A stretch of DNA of 64,000 nt, taken from Coix lacryma-jobi var. lacryma-jobi (lineage: Eukaryota; Streptophyta; Magnoliopsida; Poales; Poaceae). Position 1 is the first letter of the stretch. Each line of letters begins with the position of its first letter. The DNA is taken from NCBI GenBank assembly GCA_009763385.1, contig CM019822.1, positions 7,596,127 to 7,660,126 on the forward strand, given 5' to 3'. Positions 12,781 to 24,192 of this stretch are shown piece by piece. The position numbers were made by a program, and so were the translations under genes. The notes beneath the pieces were generated by a model, which was not told the origin of the DNA, searched no databases, and worked only from the letters and a program-made list of their open reading frames with translations.

Positions 12781-14074
12781 AATACTTCGTCCATTGAGAA
12801 GGCTACCAAATTTAAAGCCCACAATAATCTGAATGAGAGGAAATTTAATAATACAACCAGTTTGCTGGTTGCAAGGTTTTTTTGCAGTCTTTTCCCAGCC
12901 TGCTCAGTTAGCTTTTCACAATTAATACAGGGTCTACTTATTATTCTCACATAGTTTCTTGGTTCTTGCGCCTAAGCTAGGTATAAGCTTACAACCTGTT
13001 TTTGCTCTCTCCTCTACCTAGTCATTTAGCTCCGCTTACAACTCACTATTATACTTGCTACTTCTAACGAAGGTAACACTCCTGAAGTTTCTTCTTTTAT
13101 CAATTTAGATGATTCTGCCATTGCTTCCAAGATTAGTAGTCTTGATGTTTAAAGACAAAGTGAACTCTTTTGTCTGTATATCTATAAAAGTCAAAGTGAA
13201 CTCTTATATTTTAAATGGAGGGATTATTAAAGATAAAGTGAACTCTTTTGTCTACATTTTTAACTTCTTCCAATGCCTTTGCTGGATAAATCTATTTCGG
13301 GTTAGAGGTATACAAATACAAATTAGAACTGTTTTTTTTTTGTCAAAAACTGGAACTATATCTTTTTTTTTTGACATTTGGTCCTAGCTGGGCTTACATC
13401 TAGCCAAGCAGGATGCACGGCCCAATATAATGCAGTCCGATAGGCCCAACACGAGGGCCGGCCCGGAACCACCCAGGCGCTGACACCGTCGTCGTCGTCC
13501 CCACGCAGCCGGTCCGCCTCCCGCCCGCGGCAGCACATCGTAGGCGGTAGGCGCCGTCCTCCGCCCCCCACCTCATCGCGCCTAGTACTGGTGTGCAGAG
13601 AACTGGAGGTCCAGCCATCCGGATTTTGCATTGATTTCTTCTGTCGGTAAGGAACCTAATCTGCTCCAACTCTAAGAGGAGTGAGTTCTGAGCAATTATA
13701 TCGAAATCTTCCTTCCTCTCCTCCACTAGTCAATTCATCAGTGTTCCGTTTACCTTCATGAGTGTTGGCGTCTTAATCTGATGCAATGCACCCATGTATG
13801 GTTCGGGTCCAATTGATTTTTCTTTTTCTTCTTTTTCCCCCTTTTGATGAACTTCTTCATCAGCGCGCGCAAGATCGACCTCAGTCGTGGCCGTAAGAAT
13901 TGGGACACAAGGTTCGGGTTGGGAAGTTTGTTTTCCAATAGATTGGGATTCAGCTGAATATCCACACTGCCTTGCAGTAAGTCTGTGCCTCTTGCGTCAC
14001 AACCGTTGGAATGCTTTGGGTGATCATGTCATTCTCTGATTCCTTTTTACGTTATGGTGTTTAGCTAAAAAAAA
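12781..14074. other. Intergenic and promoter region upstream of RECQL3
   Basis: No gene is supported. AT-rich to about 13380, with three near copies of AAAGTGAACTCTT at about 13155, 13195 and 13240 that look like MITE debris. 13400-13620 is GC-rich with CpGs and probably belongs to the RECQL3 promoter or 5' leader. TCGGTAAGGAACC near 13645 could be a leader-intron donor, with the acceptor near TTTAG at 14062-14064; this is a guess. Confidence 0.4.
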
Positions 14075-17000
14075 ATGAAAGGAGTACTTCCGATTAAGGG
14101 GGCATCAGGGCGTGAAAAGAAGGCTCCTAAGAAGCTGGAGAGCGTCTTGAACCGATATTTTGGATATTCGGGATTTCGTGGAAAACAACTCGAAGCTATA
14201 GAAGCTGTTCTATCAGGTCTGCTCGCTTGCTGTGCTTGTGTGTCCTTATATTAATATTGGATGGCACCTGTGTTGCTGAGATGTTTTCAACGTTATGGGT
14301 TTTGTTTAATATGTTAAACAATTTATCTGCAGGAAGAGATTGCTTTTGTTTGATGCCAACTGGTGGTGGAAAGTCGATGTGCTATCAGATTCCAGCTCTG
14401 GTGAAGACAGGCATTGTTCTTGTCATTTCACCCTTGATAGGTGAACCGATCCGTATATTTTCCATAATGCGATAGCGTTTATTACTTGGAAGTTTATACT
14501 AACAGTTCTTTGATTTGACTGAAAAATCTGCTAACCAGCACTGATGGTAAGATTTATTAGCCATAGATATCCTTTTCCTGTTATTCTTCATGTGTTATCA
14601 TGTGTTCTGCATATGAAATTTACAGGAGAACCAGGTTGCCAGCTTGAAAAATAAAGGGATTCCAGCTGAATTTCTCTCTTCAACACAGGCATCTCACACA
14701 AAACAAAGGGTAAGGTCCCCACACGGTACAAAGTAATGCTCTTCTGGGATAGCTCAATTGATGTGCAAATTTTGGACCCTCCTGTAATCATTCCAAGTTT
14801 CCAAATGACATCAGAACATCAACCTGTACACGGCTGATACTCTGAATTTTTACTTTTGTTTCTGAATTGGCCAGTCTCTAGTAGCGAGATATGAACAGCT
14901 CTTGCATAGCTCTTATTATTTTTGGAATTTACAATTTTATCATATGTATGCTCTCTCTCCTCAGATACATGAAGACCTTGATACTGGTAATCCTTCTTTA
15001 AAGTTGCTTTATGTCACTCCTGAGCTTGTTGCCACATCAAGCTTTATGGCAAAGCTAAAGAAGCTGTACAACAGAGGTCTTCTTGGTCTTGTTGCTATTG
15101 ATGAGGTATGGATTAAGCAATGCCTTAACACTTTGTTATTCTTTGATGTGTTATAAATGACATTTGCTGCTTATTTCTGTCACTGATTTCGTACAGGCTC
15201 ACTGTATTTCGACTTGGGGCCACGATTTCAGGTATGCAGTGATTTGTATGTGTTTTGTAAATACTTACCGTCAATCTTAAAATTAGCAAAGTTAGCAAAG
15301 TGCTGTTTTCATGAATGCAGACCTAGTTACCGTAAGCTTTCATCATTGAGGAAGCAGTTCCCGGATATCCCTTTGTTAGCTTTAACTGCAACTGCTGTCC
15401 CGAAGTAATGCAACCTGCCAACCCCATCTTTTATCTCTTTATTTACTTTTTCCTCTCAATATTATCATGGTCTCATTTGCTCATTTTTTTCCTACACCAG
15501 GGTCCAGAAAGATGTGATATCATCACTGTGCCTGCAAAATCCAGTAATTCTTAGAGCTTCGTTTAATCGACCCAATATATTCTATGAAGGTAACCTATTG
15601 ATTTTATTGATCATTTATTTGCCTTGCGGTGCAAGAACTTGTCAACATGAAGGTAGCACTTAGCATCAAGACCCTATCCATTACTATTCCACATTAACAA
15701 ATCCATATAGATTAGGGTGCATTATTTTCTAATTTTGACACTGTTATATATTTACTTTCTATAAGCCTTCAATTAATCATTGACTCATTGTCGATTAAAA
15801 TATTCTTCTGCCTCTAAGTTCTGTTCTCCCTTAATTGCAGTTCGTTACAAGGATCTTCTTGATGATGTTTACTCTGATATATCAAATTTACTGAAGTCAA
15901 GCGGAAATGTTTGCTCAATTATATATTGTCTTGAACGGGCAGCTTGTGATGATCTAAGCATGCATTTGTCACAGCAGGGTGTCTCTTCTGCTGGTATGCT
16001 GATTAAACTCATAATTTGCAGTTAATAACTTCAAGTTGTAGCAAGATTGTTGCACTGGAATTCTTCTGATGTTTCTATGTGCATCTCCTTAATAGCTTAT
16101 CATGCTGGCTTAAATAGCAAAGTGCGAAGTTCTGTTCTCGATGACTGGCTTTCATCGAGAACTCAAGTTGTTGTTGCAACTGTAGCCTTTGGGTATTGCT
16201 TCTCTTCAGTTCTTTTTACGCCATTTCAGTCATTTGTATGCTGATTGCTTTTCACAAGTTTCAATTCTTAGAACTAATGTGTTTCCATATTTCATGTATA
16301 TTTCTGCTTCAATATGGCACTTTGACTATTGTTTGTGGATGCCGCTCCACAGGATGGTACATAATACTCCTGTTGCATTTTATCCTGTTCCTGTTTCTGC
16401 AGAAGTGCTTGTTCATACATTATCCTTATTGTCCTTTTCAGGGTATTGATAGACAAGATGTCCGTATTGTATGCCACTTCAACTTGCCTAAGTCAATGGA
16501 ATCTTTCTACCAGGAGTCAGGTCGAGCTGGTCGTGATCAACGACCTTCGAGAAGTGTTTTGTATTACGGATTAGATGACCGGAGGAGAATGGTAACTAGT
16601 TTTCAAACAATATATTTTACATGTTGAACAATAGAACTGACGTGTGGTTTGACAGGAATTCATTTTGAGGAACCCCAAAACTAACAAATCACAGCCGTCT
16701 TCCTCTTCAAATGAGCTTTCTGAGAAGGCTCTAGCTGACTTCAGTCAGGTTCTTACTGTCAAACATATGTATTGGTCTACTGGGCCATGCAGTTGATTCA
16801 AGTCTATTATGTTTCCTCTCTTGATGCAGATTGTTGACTACTGTGAAAGTTCTAGTTGCCGGCGAAAAAAGATCATTGAGAGCTTTGGAGAGAAAGTATG
16901 AGAACAATCCTGAACTTGTCAATATGTTTTCTGCTTAATGTTACTGAATTATCTTTAAAATGGTTTAGGTACAACCAACTTTATGCCAACGTTCATGTGA

Positions 17001-18567
17001 TGCTTGCAAGCACCCAAATTTAGTGTCGTCGCGTCTGGAGGAACTCCGCCGTGTGCCCAACTGTCGCTTTAATAAGATCTCCCCAGTTTTTCAAAGGTAC
17101 AAGACAAAGCTTGGCTGTATTTTTTAGAATTTTATCTGCTTGATTGATGATTGTAAGTGGGTTTATCCTTTACACTGGCATTTTCTATGCATTGAATTTT
17201 TTTGGTCTGCATGACAGCTCAGTTAAACCAGCACACTTGGACACAGAATTCTGGAATCGTGAAGATGAGGCAAGCATATCAGCTGAAGACATCTCAGATT
17301 CTGATGGTAGAGTTCTAGAACATTACTGTTTTTATTTCATATTTAGAAGATACCTCTCTGGTTGTTATTTGGAGGACTGGAGTGCACTAATATATGCAGT
17401 TCTTTATGGCAGATGGGAATGAGGTAGTGAGTAATATAGCCATTTCAAAGGTTCCAGCAAAAGCTGGTCTGGATGCAAAATTTAAAGCCCTGGAGCGTGC
17501 TGAAAATGCTTATTACCAAGGCAAAGTTCAGACCAAGCAGCAGGTGATTCCAATGCTGCCCCTTTGTTTTTGATCATTGTTTGTTTAAACATGTCATGGG
17601 ATGGAATCTAAAAACCTAAGTGGCATATGGGGTGGTTTTTGCATTTCTTCCATTGATGAAATACTACTTTTCTATTTGAAGAAACCCTCCCCCTTGTTAG
17701 AGCTTTCAGAACTTAACTAATAATTCTAATTTCAAATGGTGACTATTACAGGGTGGTGGCCTTGCTGACAAGAAAAGCATCTCTCAGACGCTAAGAGATG
17801 CATGCCGGAAAAGATTGTTGGATGCTCTTGGACAAGCAAAGCTGCGACTTGGGAATATTCCGTAAGTCTGCTTCCAGTTTGGCACTGTTTGAAAGTGCGG
17901 TTTTGACCATTAGTCACTTTGCCCAAATTGCTAATCAAAGTATGAGATACATTGTGTTCTGAACTTGTTTTTCCTCACGCACTGTATGACTTGTTACATG
18001 ACTTGGCATGCTGTCAGGTGCGACGACGAGGCTTCTGCTACACACCTTGAAACAGAGTGCTTCAAAAAATATGAGAAAGTGGGCAAGACGTTCTACAACT
18101 CACAGATAGCTGCCACAGTTCGGTGGCTGTCATCAGCAACATCCAGTCAGATGCACGACCGCCTCCAAGCTCTCATCGACCAAACCAAAGATGATGGTGC
18201 ATCAGGCTCCCCTGACATTGTCCCAGAGTCACCTCCAGCATCTCCTAAAATCGTCGGCACAAGGCCAGGAGAAACCAGTAACCATGAAGCTGTTGACAAA
18301 CCGCAGCATATTCGTGAGTTGGAGAAGAGGGAGCATTCAGACGAGTCTGCGAAGGGTGCTGCGGCATCGACTGGGAACATGGAGCTCCCCGTGATACCAG
18401 CTGGGAACATGGTGCTCCCCGCGATACCAACGTTCGGAGAATTCTTGAGCCAAAAAGGAAGGGATCGGACAAAGAAGAGCTATTCAAATTCGCAACCATC
18501 TGGCATTCGTAGGAAGTCTAGTGGTCAGGTTGATAAGGAAGAAACCAGCAAGAGGATGAAATCATGA
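14075..18567 (+). CDS. RECQL3: RecQ-family ATP-dependent DNA helicase Q-like 3
   Basis: 3'-5' DNA helicase of the plant RecQ3 class (genome stability, nuclear; function from the family). I read 19 exons with GT-AG borders: 14075-14216, 14333-14440, 14539-14546, 14626-14709, 14965-15105, 15197-15231, 15321-15404, 15501-15589, 15841-15993, 16096-16192, 16353-16356, 16442-16591, 16656-16748, 16830-16895, 16969-17096, 17218-17306, 17413-17543, 17752-17861, 18018-18567. They sum to 2262 bases, 753 residues; Arabidopsis RECQL3 is about 713. Motifs: Q38 in FRGKQLEAI, Walker A TGGGKS (57-62), DEAH (160-163), LTATA (194-198), FGMGID (313-318), QESGRAGRDQ (339-348), zinc-binding cysteines near 401, 406, 428 and 431. 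The tail is Ser/Pro-rich and basic at the end. No premature stop. Exons 3 and 11 are 8 and 4 nt. Confidence 0.93.
14539..14546 (+). other. RECQL3: 8-nt microexon of RECQL3
   Basis: CACTGATG sits between a CAG acceptor and a GTAAG donor. It supplies Ala-Leu-Met in SPLIALMENQV; without it the flanking exons do not join in frame. Confidence 0.85.
16353..16356 (+). other. RECQL3: 4-nt microexon of RECQL3
   Basis: GATG lies between CCACAG and GTACAT. The preceding exon ends TTTGG and the next begins GGTATTGAT; only with GATG between them does the conserved AFGMGID motif read correctly. Direct joining would frameshift into early stops. Confidence 0.75.
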
Positions 18568-18871
18568 ACGTCTGTCGGGCAACCTTTTTTTTTTTGCATT
18601 TCAATCAAACGTTGCAAAATTATGTTGTAGTATTCCTGAATCCCCATGATGATTTTCCTCCATATCTAGTTTGTACAGTGGAAAGGGTGTTCTTAGCTTC
18701 TCGTACGGATGAAATGAATCAAGAACAGGGCACAGTAGAGAGAGGTGTCCAACAGTTATAAATTTAAGTAAAGTTAGATAGACATGTCGGACCTAGAATC
18801 CTATTTGATCAGCTCTTACAACGGTCAACTACACCGGACTATCTGTATGACTATCGAACTTCTGTATCGAA

Positions 18872-21800
18872 CTATGTAGTGTTAAGCCTATCACTCATAG
18901 GATCCGAGGAATCCTTCTCAAGCTCAGCAATCAGCTGCTCAATGTTTCTTCTGTATATAGGCATGTAATGATCATTGATCATCATTTTCGAAAGCCTCAG
19001 CTTGCCGTACAGAGATCTTGGAGTCAAGAAGATCCCCATGCTGCTATGTGCCTCCCCATTCGTCGCATCATCCTGATTAACATCAGGCTCCTCTTCATGA
19101 ACTGCTTCTTCCCTGCTGGAGGTTAATATATGCATGATTTTACCAGGAGGGTAGAACCTATGCACTTCCTTGGTCTCACTGAGCACATCTTCAGCCACGT
19201 CACCCACATCCTCAGCAATTGTACTTTCAGTCATATCTTCTACTATGTCATCATCTTCTCCCTCCCTCTTCCGGTACAACTCACTTTCGAGTTGCTGCCA
19301 CAGCTCCACATCAGTCATCCTGTCCTCGTCATGGTGATCGACAATGTCATCATCGCCATCTACCTTGTCATCTACCAAGCCAATAGCATCGATCGCCACA
19401 GCAACAGAACTTTGAACCTCTTCTGATACAGCTTCTGATGTAACTGTCTCTGAGGTTTCTATGGTAGTTTCGGTCAACAGTGAAGTGGATTCGGATCCAC
19501 CGCTTGTAGATGCTCTTACTTCCTCTGATGTGACAGTTGAAGTAGATGAAACATTATTTCGCCGTCTTGGCCCAATGCAAGCCCATGAGGATAGTTGCAG
19601 TCCGGGTCTTGTCCATGCTGCCTGCGCTACACTGCGAGCTCTCCTCATTACAACCTGGCCATAAGAATATGATACTGGAGGTCAAGGACAGTGCAAATGT
19701 TTCAAACTAGAAGAAAACAAGCTTCCTGAAGATGGTGTAATATATGAAGCTCTTTGAAGGTAACCTGTGTCCCGGTAGATACAGGTCTTAAGATGGCGCC
19801 AGCACCAGCTACTCTTGCTTTAGCATTCGCCATAGAAGGAAGTCGTGATCCCAAGGCTGATGCTGAACGATAAAAAGTGCTTAGGATTCTGGTTTGTTCA
19901 ATTTGGTGACGGAGATCGTTTAGCCAAGCAGATGCTGTAACCTGTTATGAAGGGATATTATCATCTCATGTTCTTATAAAAGAAGTACAGTCAACACGTG
20001 TGCACTAATAAATTTCTAGAAAAAAAATTAACAATATGGGATTAACAAAGTCAGGAGTATCAGTAAGAAACCTCTGAACGAAGATCATCTACTGATGCAG
20101 CAGAAAATGTTGGAACCAAATCAGCTCCATTGATGACTGTAGTGATAAAATGCTCTCCTGACTCTGCCAGTTCCCATGTCATACATGCAGCTGCAAAACA
20201 GAGCATTGTCTAAGAAACACATATATATTCCTTTAATGTTTCTACATAGTTAAATGGAATTTAAGCTCATCCAAGATTCTAGCATGATAAGAACATCGAG
20301 TTTAGGATACAAAATTTATAACAGTTCCAATCATAATATCAGCTAAGGACTTATCTACAGCATGCTTCTAACATTTGGATTTTATTAATAGAGTTACAGA
20401 ACCAATCACAAGTTCACAAGCAGTCTGTACTATCTACATTACCAACCTGCCCCTGTGAGGCTGTGAGTATAAAACATAAAACAATCAAGCAAGTATATAT
20501 CGTAATTGGAAACAAAAAAAAGGGAGAGAAAATGCCAATTAAAATTAGAAAGAATGCATGCATCGTTTTCATGGTTTGATTGAGAAACTAAGGTTCTAAA
20601 AGAGAAAAAAACAGCATGGCATGGAAACCTGGAGCAAATGCCAGACAAGTAGTAGAGGCAAACTCCTTCTGCTCCCTCAGAATGTATGTCAACAGAGCAG
20701 CTGTACCGCCACCCAGTGAATGTCCAACAACCTACATAGATTTGCCAATTGCCATGAATACCCATCGATTGCAACACTTTGAAAGAGACATGTAAACATA
20801 GTTATATGCATCATATCATAAGTCATAAAAAGGTTATGCTGTAGTGATGCTCATACTCCAGCATCAAAGAGAAAAAAAATGAAACAACTCATACCTTTAT
20901 TTTAAAGTCTGGGTACATGTGCAATGCTTGCGCCAGACAAGGCCCTGAGAGCTTCGCAATCCACCTAGCAGCTGCAACCATCCCAAAATGAGCATATCCT
21001 AGTACTAAGTCACTAACACCACCTTCCTGTACAATTGTATGGTGGAATGGAACCACAGCACCAGTGGCAGCTGTTAATGTATCTCTGATGCTATGAGTAC
21101 CCCTAATTAATAGAAGTATGGATTTTTTGTCTCTATCAAGCAAAATGGTGAAAGCTGGCTTCAAAATCTGCAAGCAAACCACAGAAATTCCTGGATCAAT
21201 GCAAAGTAGACCGTCTTCTTGTGCATAACTAGTAGGATATAAAATCAGCAAAAGAATGACCATAAGAAAACAATAGATAGTTTTCACTCACTCCTGCTTT
21301 AGGTTCTTGCATAAGAACATCCTCCGCAGAGTAGCCAATCGCCTCTAAAAACAGCGGGAATGGCTTTTTGGAGAAATGCCAGCAAAGTGTCAGCAAATTG
21401 AGAAGATACTTTAAGTCAGCAATTACTTCAGCTCCTTTGAGCTCCACACTATCATTTCCAGCGTATATGCTTGCTACAGATAAGTTTCCCTGGAAAACAT
21501 TTCAGAAGCAGAGCTATCAAAAACTTTGTAATAACAATGGCAATCGCAGTGCACTCTGTATTTTTGGTTCATCAAATAACAGAACTAATCAAACTACATC
21601 CACTGCCAAGCTTAAATGGCCTTCAACCTCCAAGAATCAGAACAAAATCAAATGGAACAAAAATTACCAACAAAGTGTGAGCCACCAACCTGTCTCCTGA
21701 GGAGGAAACTGATGCCGAACGCCAGGTCACCAATCGGCCACTTCCCAAGAGTCTCTGAATAAGTGAACCGCAGCGTCTCTGACAGCGTCGAGATCGTCTC

Positions 21801-22001
21801 AAGCCAGGTGGCAGGGGCACGGACGTCCCTCCGCGACACCCGGCTCCTGCTGGGAGAACCCGGCACAGCCCGGACTGCCACATCCCTGCTATTGCTGCAC
21901 TCCCCTTCCTCATTCAGCCTCTCTGCATGCAGGCGGCGGTTCAGCGTGTAGTAAAGCAGTGCCGCGGCTCCCGCTGCAGTTGCCATTGTCGCTGTCGCCA
22001 T
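18872..22001 (-). CDS. Class 3 lipase (mono/diacylglycerol lipase type)
   Basis: Predicted serine ester hydrolase of the plant class 3 family with a Lipase3_N domain; likely substrates are mono- or diacylglycerols (family inference). Seven exons on the minus strand: 22001-21690, 21489-21292, 21167-20895, 20731-20629, 20190-20072, 19941-19765, 19654-18872, all with GT-AG borders, 654 residues. A hydrophobic N-terminus (about residues 2-18) may anchor it in a membrane. The nucleophile elbow GHSLGG has Ser266; Asp319 in GADLVP and His623 in NDHYM complete a plausible triad. Residues about 410-580 are a long acidic Ser/Thr-rich insert. It is tail to tail with RECQL3, stops 305 bp apart. I see no lesion. 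Confidence 0.92.
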
Positions 22002-23368
22002 ATCGTGGGGCGCAGGCTGTAGGGGTCCTCGTCAGTTGCAATGAACCTCGGATGCCTCCGGTGCAGTTGTAAGCCGAGGTTATTAATGGCGCAGTCAGAC
22101 AGTGTTATTTAACCCCCCGAGGCTTCCACTGGTGATGCGATCTTGATCCTTGGGGACAGTACAAAGTCAAACCTGGTACCACAGACAGGAAAACCGAGTT
22201 TTTATTCCAAGAGAAGGTCATCGATTGGGTGGGCACTGATCACTGATAGCCTGATAGCCTATCCTTTTTTCTTTCCAAGTTGTATGAACAGTTGGAGCAT
22301 TCCCATCACATCCAATCGAACAGTAGTACACTAGAGTAATTCACACAAACAACTAACAAATAACAGGTCCAAGGGCAACACAAGTGAACTAAGATGAAAC
22401 CAGACGGACACGGAGAAAAAAAAAGTACCGGAAATGGAAACAGGAAAAACCATCCAGGGAGGGATGTTCGATTGGCGGTGTTACCTCGACGGCTCAACAA
22501 ATGCGCGCCGCAGCGGTCGATCGGAGTGGCCTGGGAGGCCGGAACCCGCTAGGGTTTTGGGAGGGGGAGCGGAGTCCAGGTGCGCCTACCTACCCGGTGC
22601 GAATTTTGCGGGAGGGGGAGGGGGAGGGGGAGGGAGAGAGAAATAGGGAGACGGGGGGAGGAGGCAGCAGATGGTGGCCTAATTAGCGTCGAATCTTGCG
22701 GTGCGGGGCGGCGACGGCGGATGGGATGGGGATGAGGGAGAAGGGCTTCCGTCCCGCCGGACGAGGCGCGTTTCCTTTTGCGCTTTCCGGGAAGAAGCGG
22801 TTGCGCTCGCTTGGGTGCCTTGACTGAGCTGCTGCCGGTGGACGATGGCCGATGGGGCCCGCCTTGGAGCGGTGAGTTTTCTTTGGGGGTGGTGCTTTGC
22901 GGTGCGGGTGCGGCAGGGCAAAGCAGCCAGAGACAAGCCAACATGACACGGTGGGTGGCCGACCCAGTACGCGAGCCGCGCGTCGTTGCAGGTCAGATTG
23001 CTTCGAGGCCAAGGCCAAAAGCCCACGGGCGTTCCAGGGGTTGTCGATAGAGCAGGCGCCAGCCAGTTTGGACCTTTTGCTTAAAATAAAAAAACGGTTT
23101 GGGCCCACAGGTCTACTTCCATGTCAAACGTACCGCCTCTATCCCGTATTCATGGTCGTTTTAGCTTTCATCTAAGCAAAGATTCGTTGCATCCCTGATC
23201 AAAAAAAAGATTCGTTGCACCCAGACGTTGCGTATGTCTATACACATACATGAGACTATGAATGTGGACAATATACTGTACCGCCGGAACGACCGGGACG
23301 GAGAGAATAGTAGTTTAGTTTCATAAATTTTAAAATTATTACGAGTATATACATCTATATCTTATCTA
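22002..23368. other. Lipase upstream region and spacer
   Basis: No gene is supported. 22430-23060 is GC-rich and is probably the lipase promoter, with a possible leader intron. 23060-23368 is AT-rich and ends at the Helitron edge. Confidence 0.5.
22608..22645. promoter_or_regulatory. Polypurine G-tract, pyrimidine patch upstream of the lipase
   Basis: Repeated GGGAGG units followed by GAGAGAG on the plus strand; on the lipase (minus) strand this is a CT-rich patch of the kind common in grass promoters and leaders, about 600 bp upstream of the ATG. The runs of three or more G could form a G-quadruplex. Confidence 0.5.
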
Positions 23369-23400
23369 CTAGCAGGAGAGCCCGCGCTGTTGCGCGGGCT
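23369..23400 (-). other. Helitron 3' terminus: hairpin plus CTAG
   Basis: On the minus strand a 9-bp stem AGCCCGCGC / GCGCGGGCT closes over a 4-base loop, followed by TCTCCTG and CTAG, then host T. This is the canonical Helitron terminator arrangement (hairpin about 6-10 bases before CTRR). Confidence 0.9.
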
Positions 23401-24192
23401 AGAAAATTATGAGCTGTAGGAAAATTAAGTTGTTACGGTAATCAAATTCTGTGGTACTGAATATGTAAATTTTTATTTGGCACCCAGAGCTTATTTTGGA
23501 AGAATGAGACAGTAAAATAAAATTTGTGTATATATAGTCTGCATTTTAAATTAGTAAGTCTCTGCTGTCAAAGGAACATTTACATTGTATTGTAGCTTCA
23601 ATCACCTATTTGCATTAGTGCTGGTTGGAGCCTTGTCGATGTAATTCATTGCGGAGTGGCTGGAAGAGCATGCGCCTGGAAGAGCACGCCGCTTCAGTTT
23701 GAAGTGAGGTGGTTCCATTTCTCAGTACTGCTAATTAGGTTTGATATAAACATATTCATAGTAGCTGATATTGCATATTAAAATCACTGGCAGGTTTGTT
23801 GGGACTGCTCACTGCTGTTGTAAAGTATTAGTAGACCTTGTAGCTGCGATTGGAGTCTGAGTCATGCTGATCATCGTTTGAGTCTTGCAGTGTTGAGGCT
23901 GTCCCTATGTCTGAGAAAAAATATAAACACGATTGATGAATTTTGTTTGTGGCACATATCGGTGTAATGCAAGGAAGGCAGAAGGTGAAAATACATGTAT
24001 CGTAAAATCATGAATGAAAGAATTATGATGGGTGAAAAGTTGGGAACTACAAATTAAGTAATCTCATGTACAGGTTAAAGGTAAAATTCCATGGTAATAT
24101 GATATTTTTTTAATGTTAATAGTTGCAAGTAACTATGGAGCAGTGTAACAAATAGAGCATACAATTACGAATCTTGGAATTAGAACATAAAT

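Noticed and set aside
13356..13726. Overlapping minus-strand open frames
   Set aside because: They lie antisense in the RECQL3 promoter or leader region and show no domain.
22549..23108. Several overlapping open frames on both strands upstream of the lipase
   Set aside because: GC-rich promoter or leader sequence; frames overlap each other and carry only low-complexity Pro/Arg/Ser.
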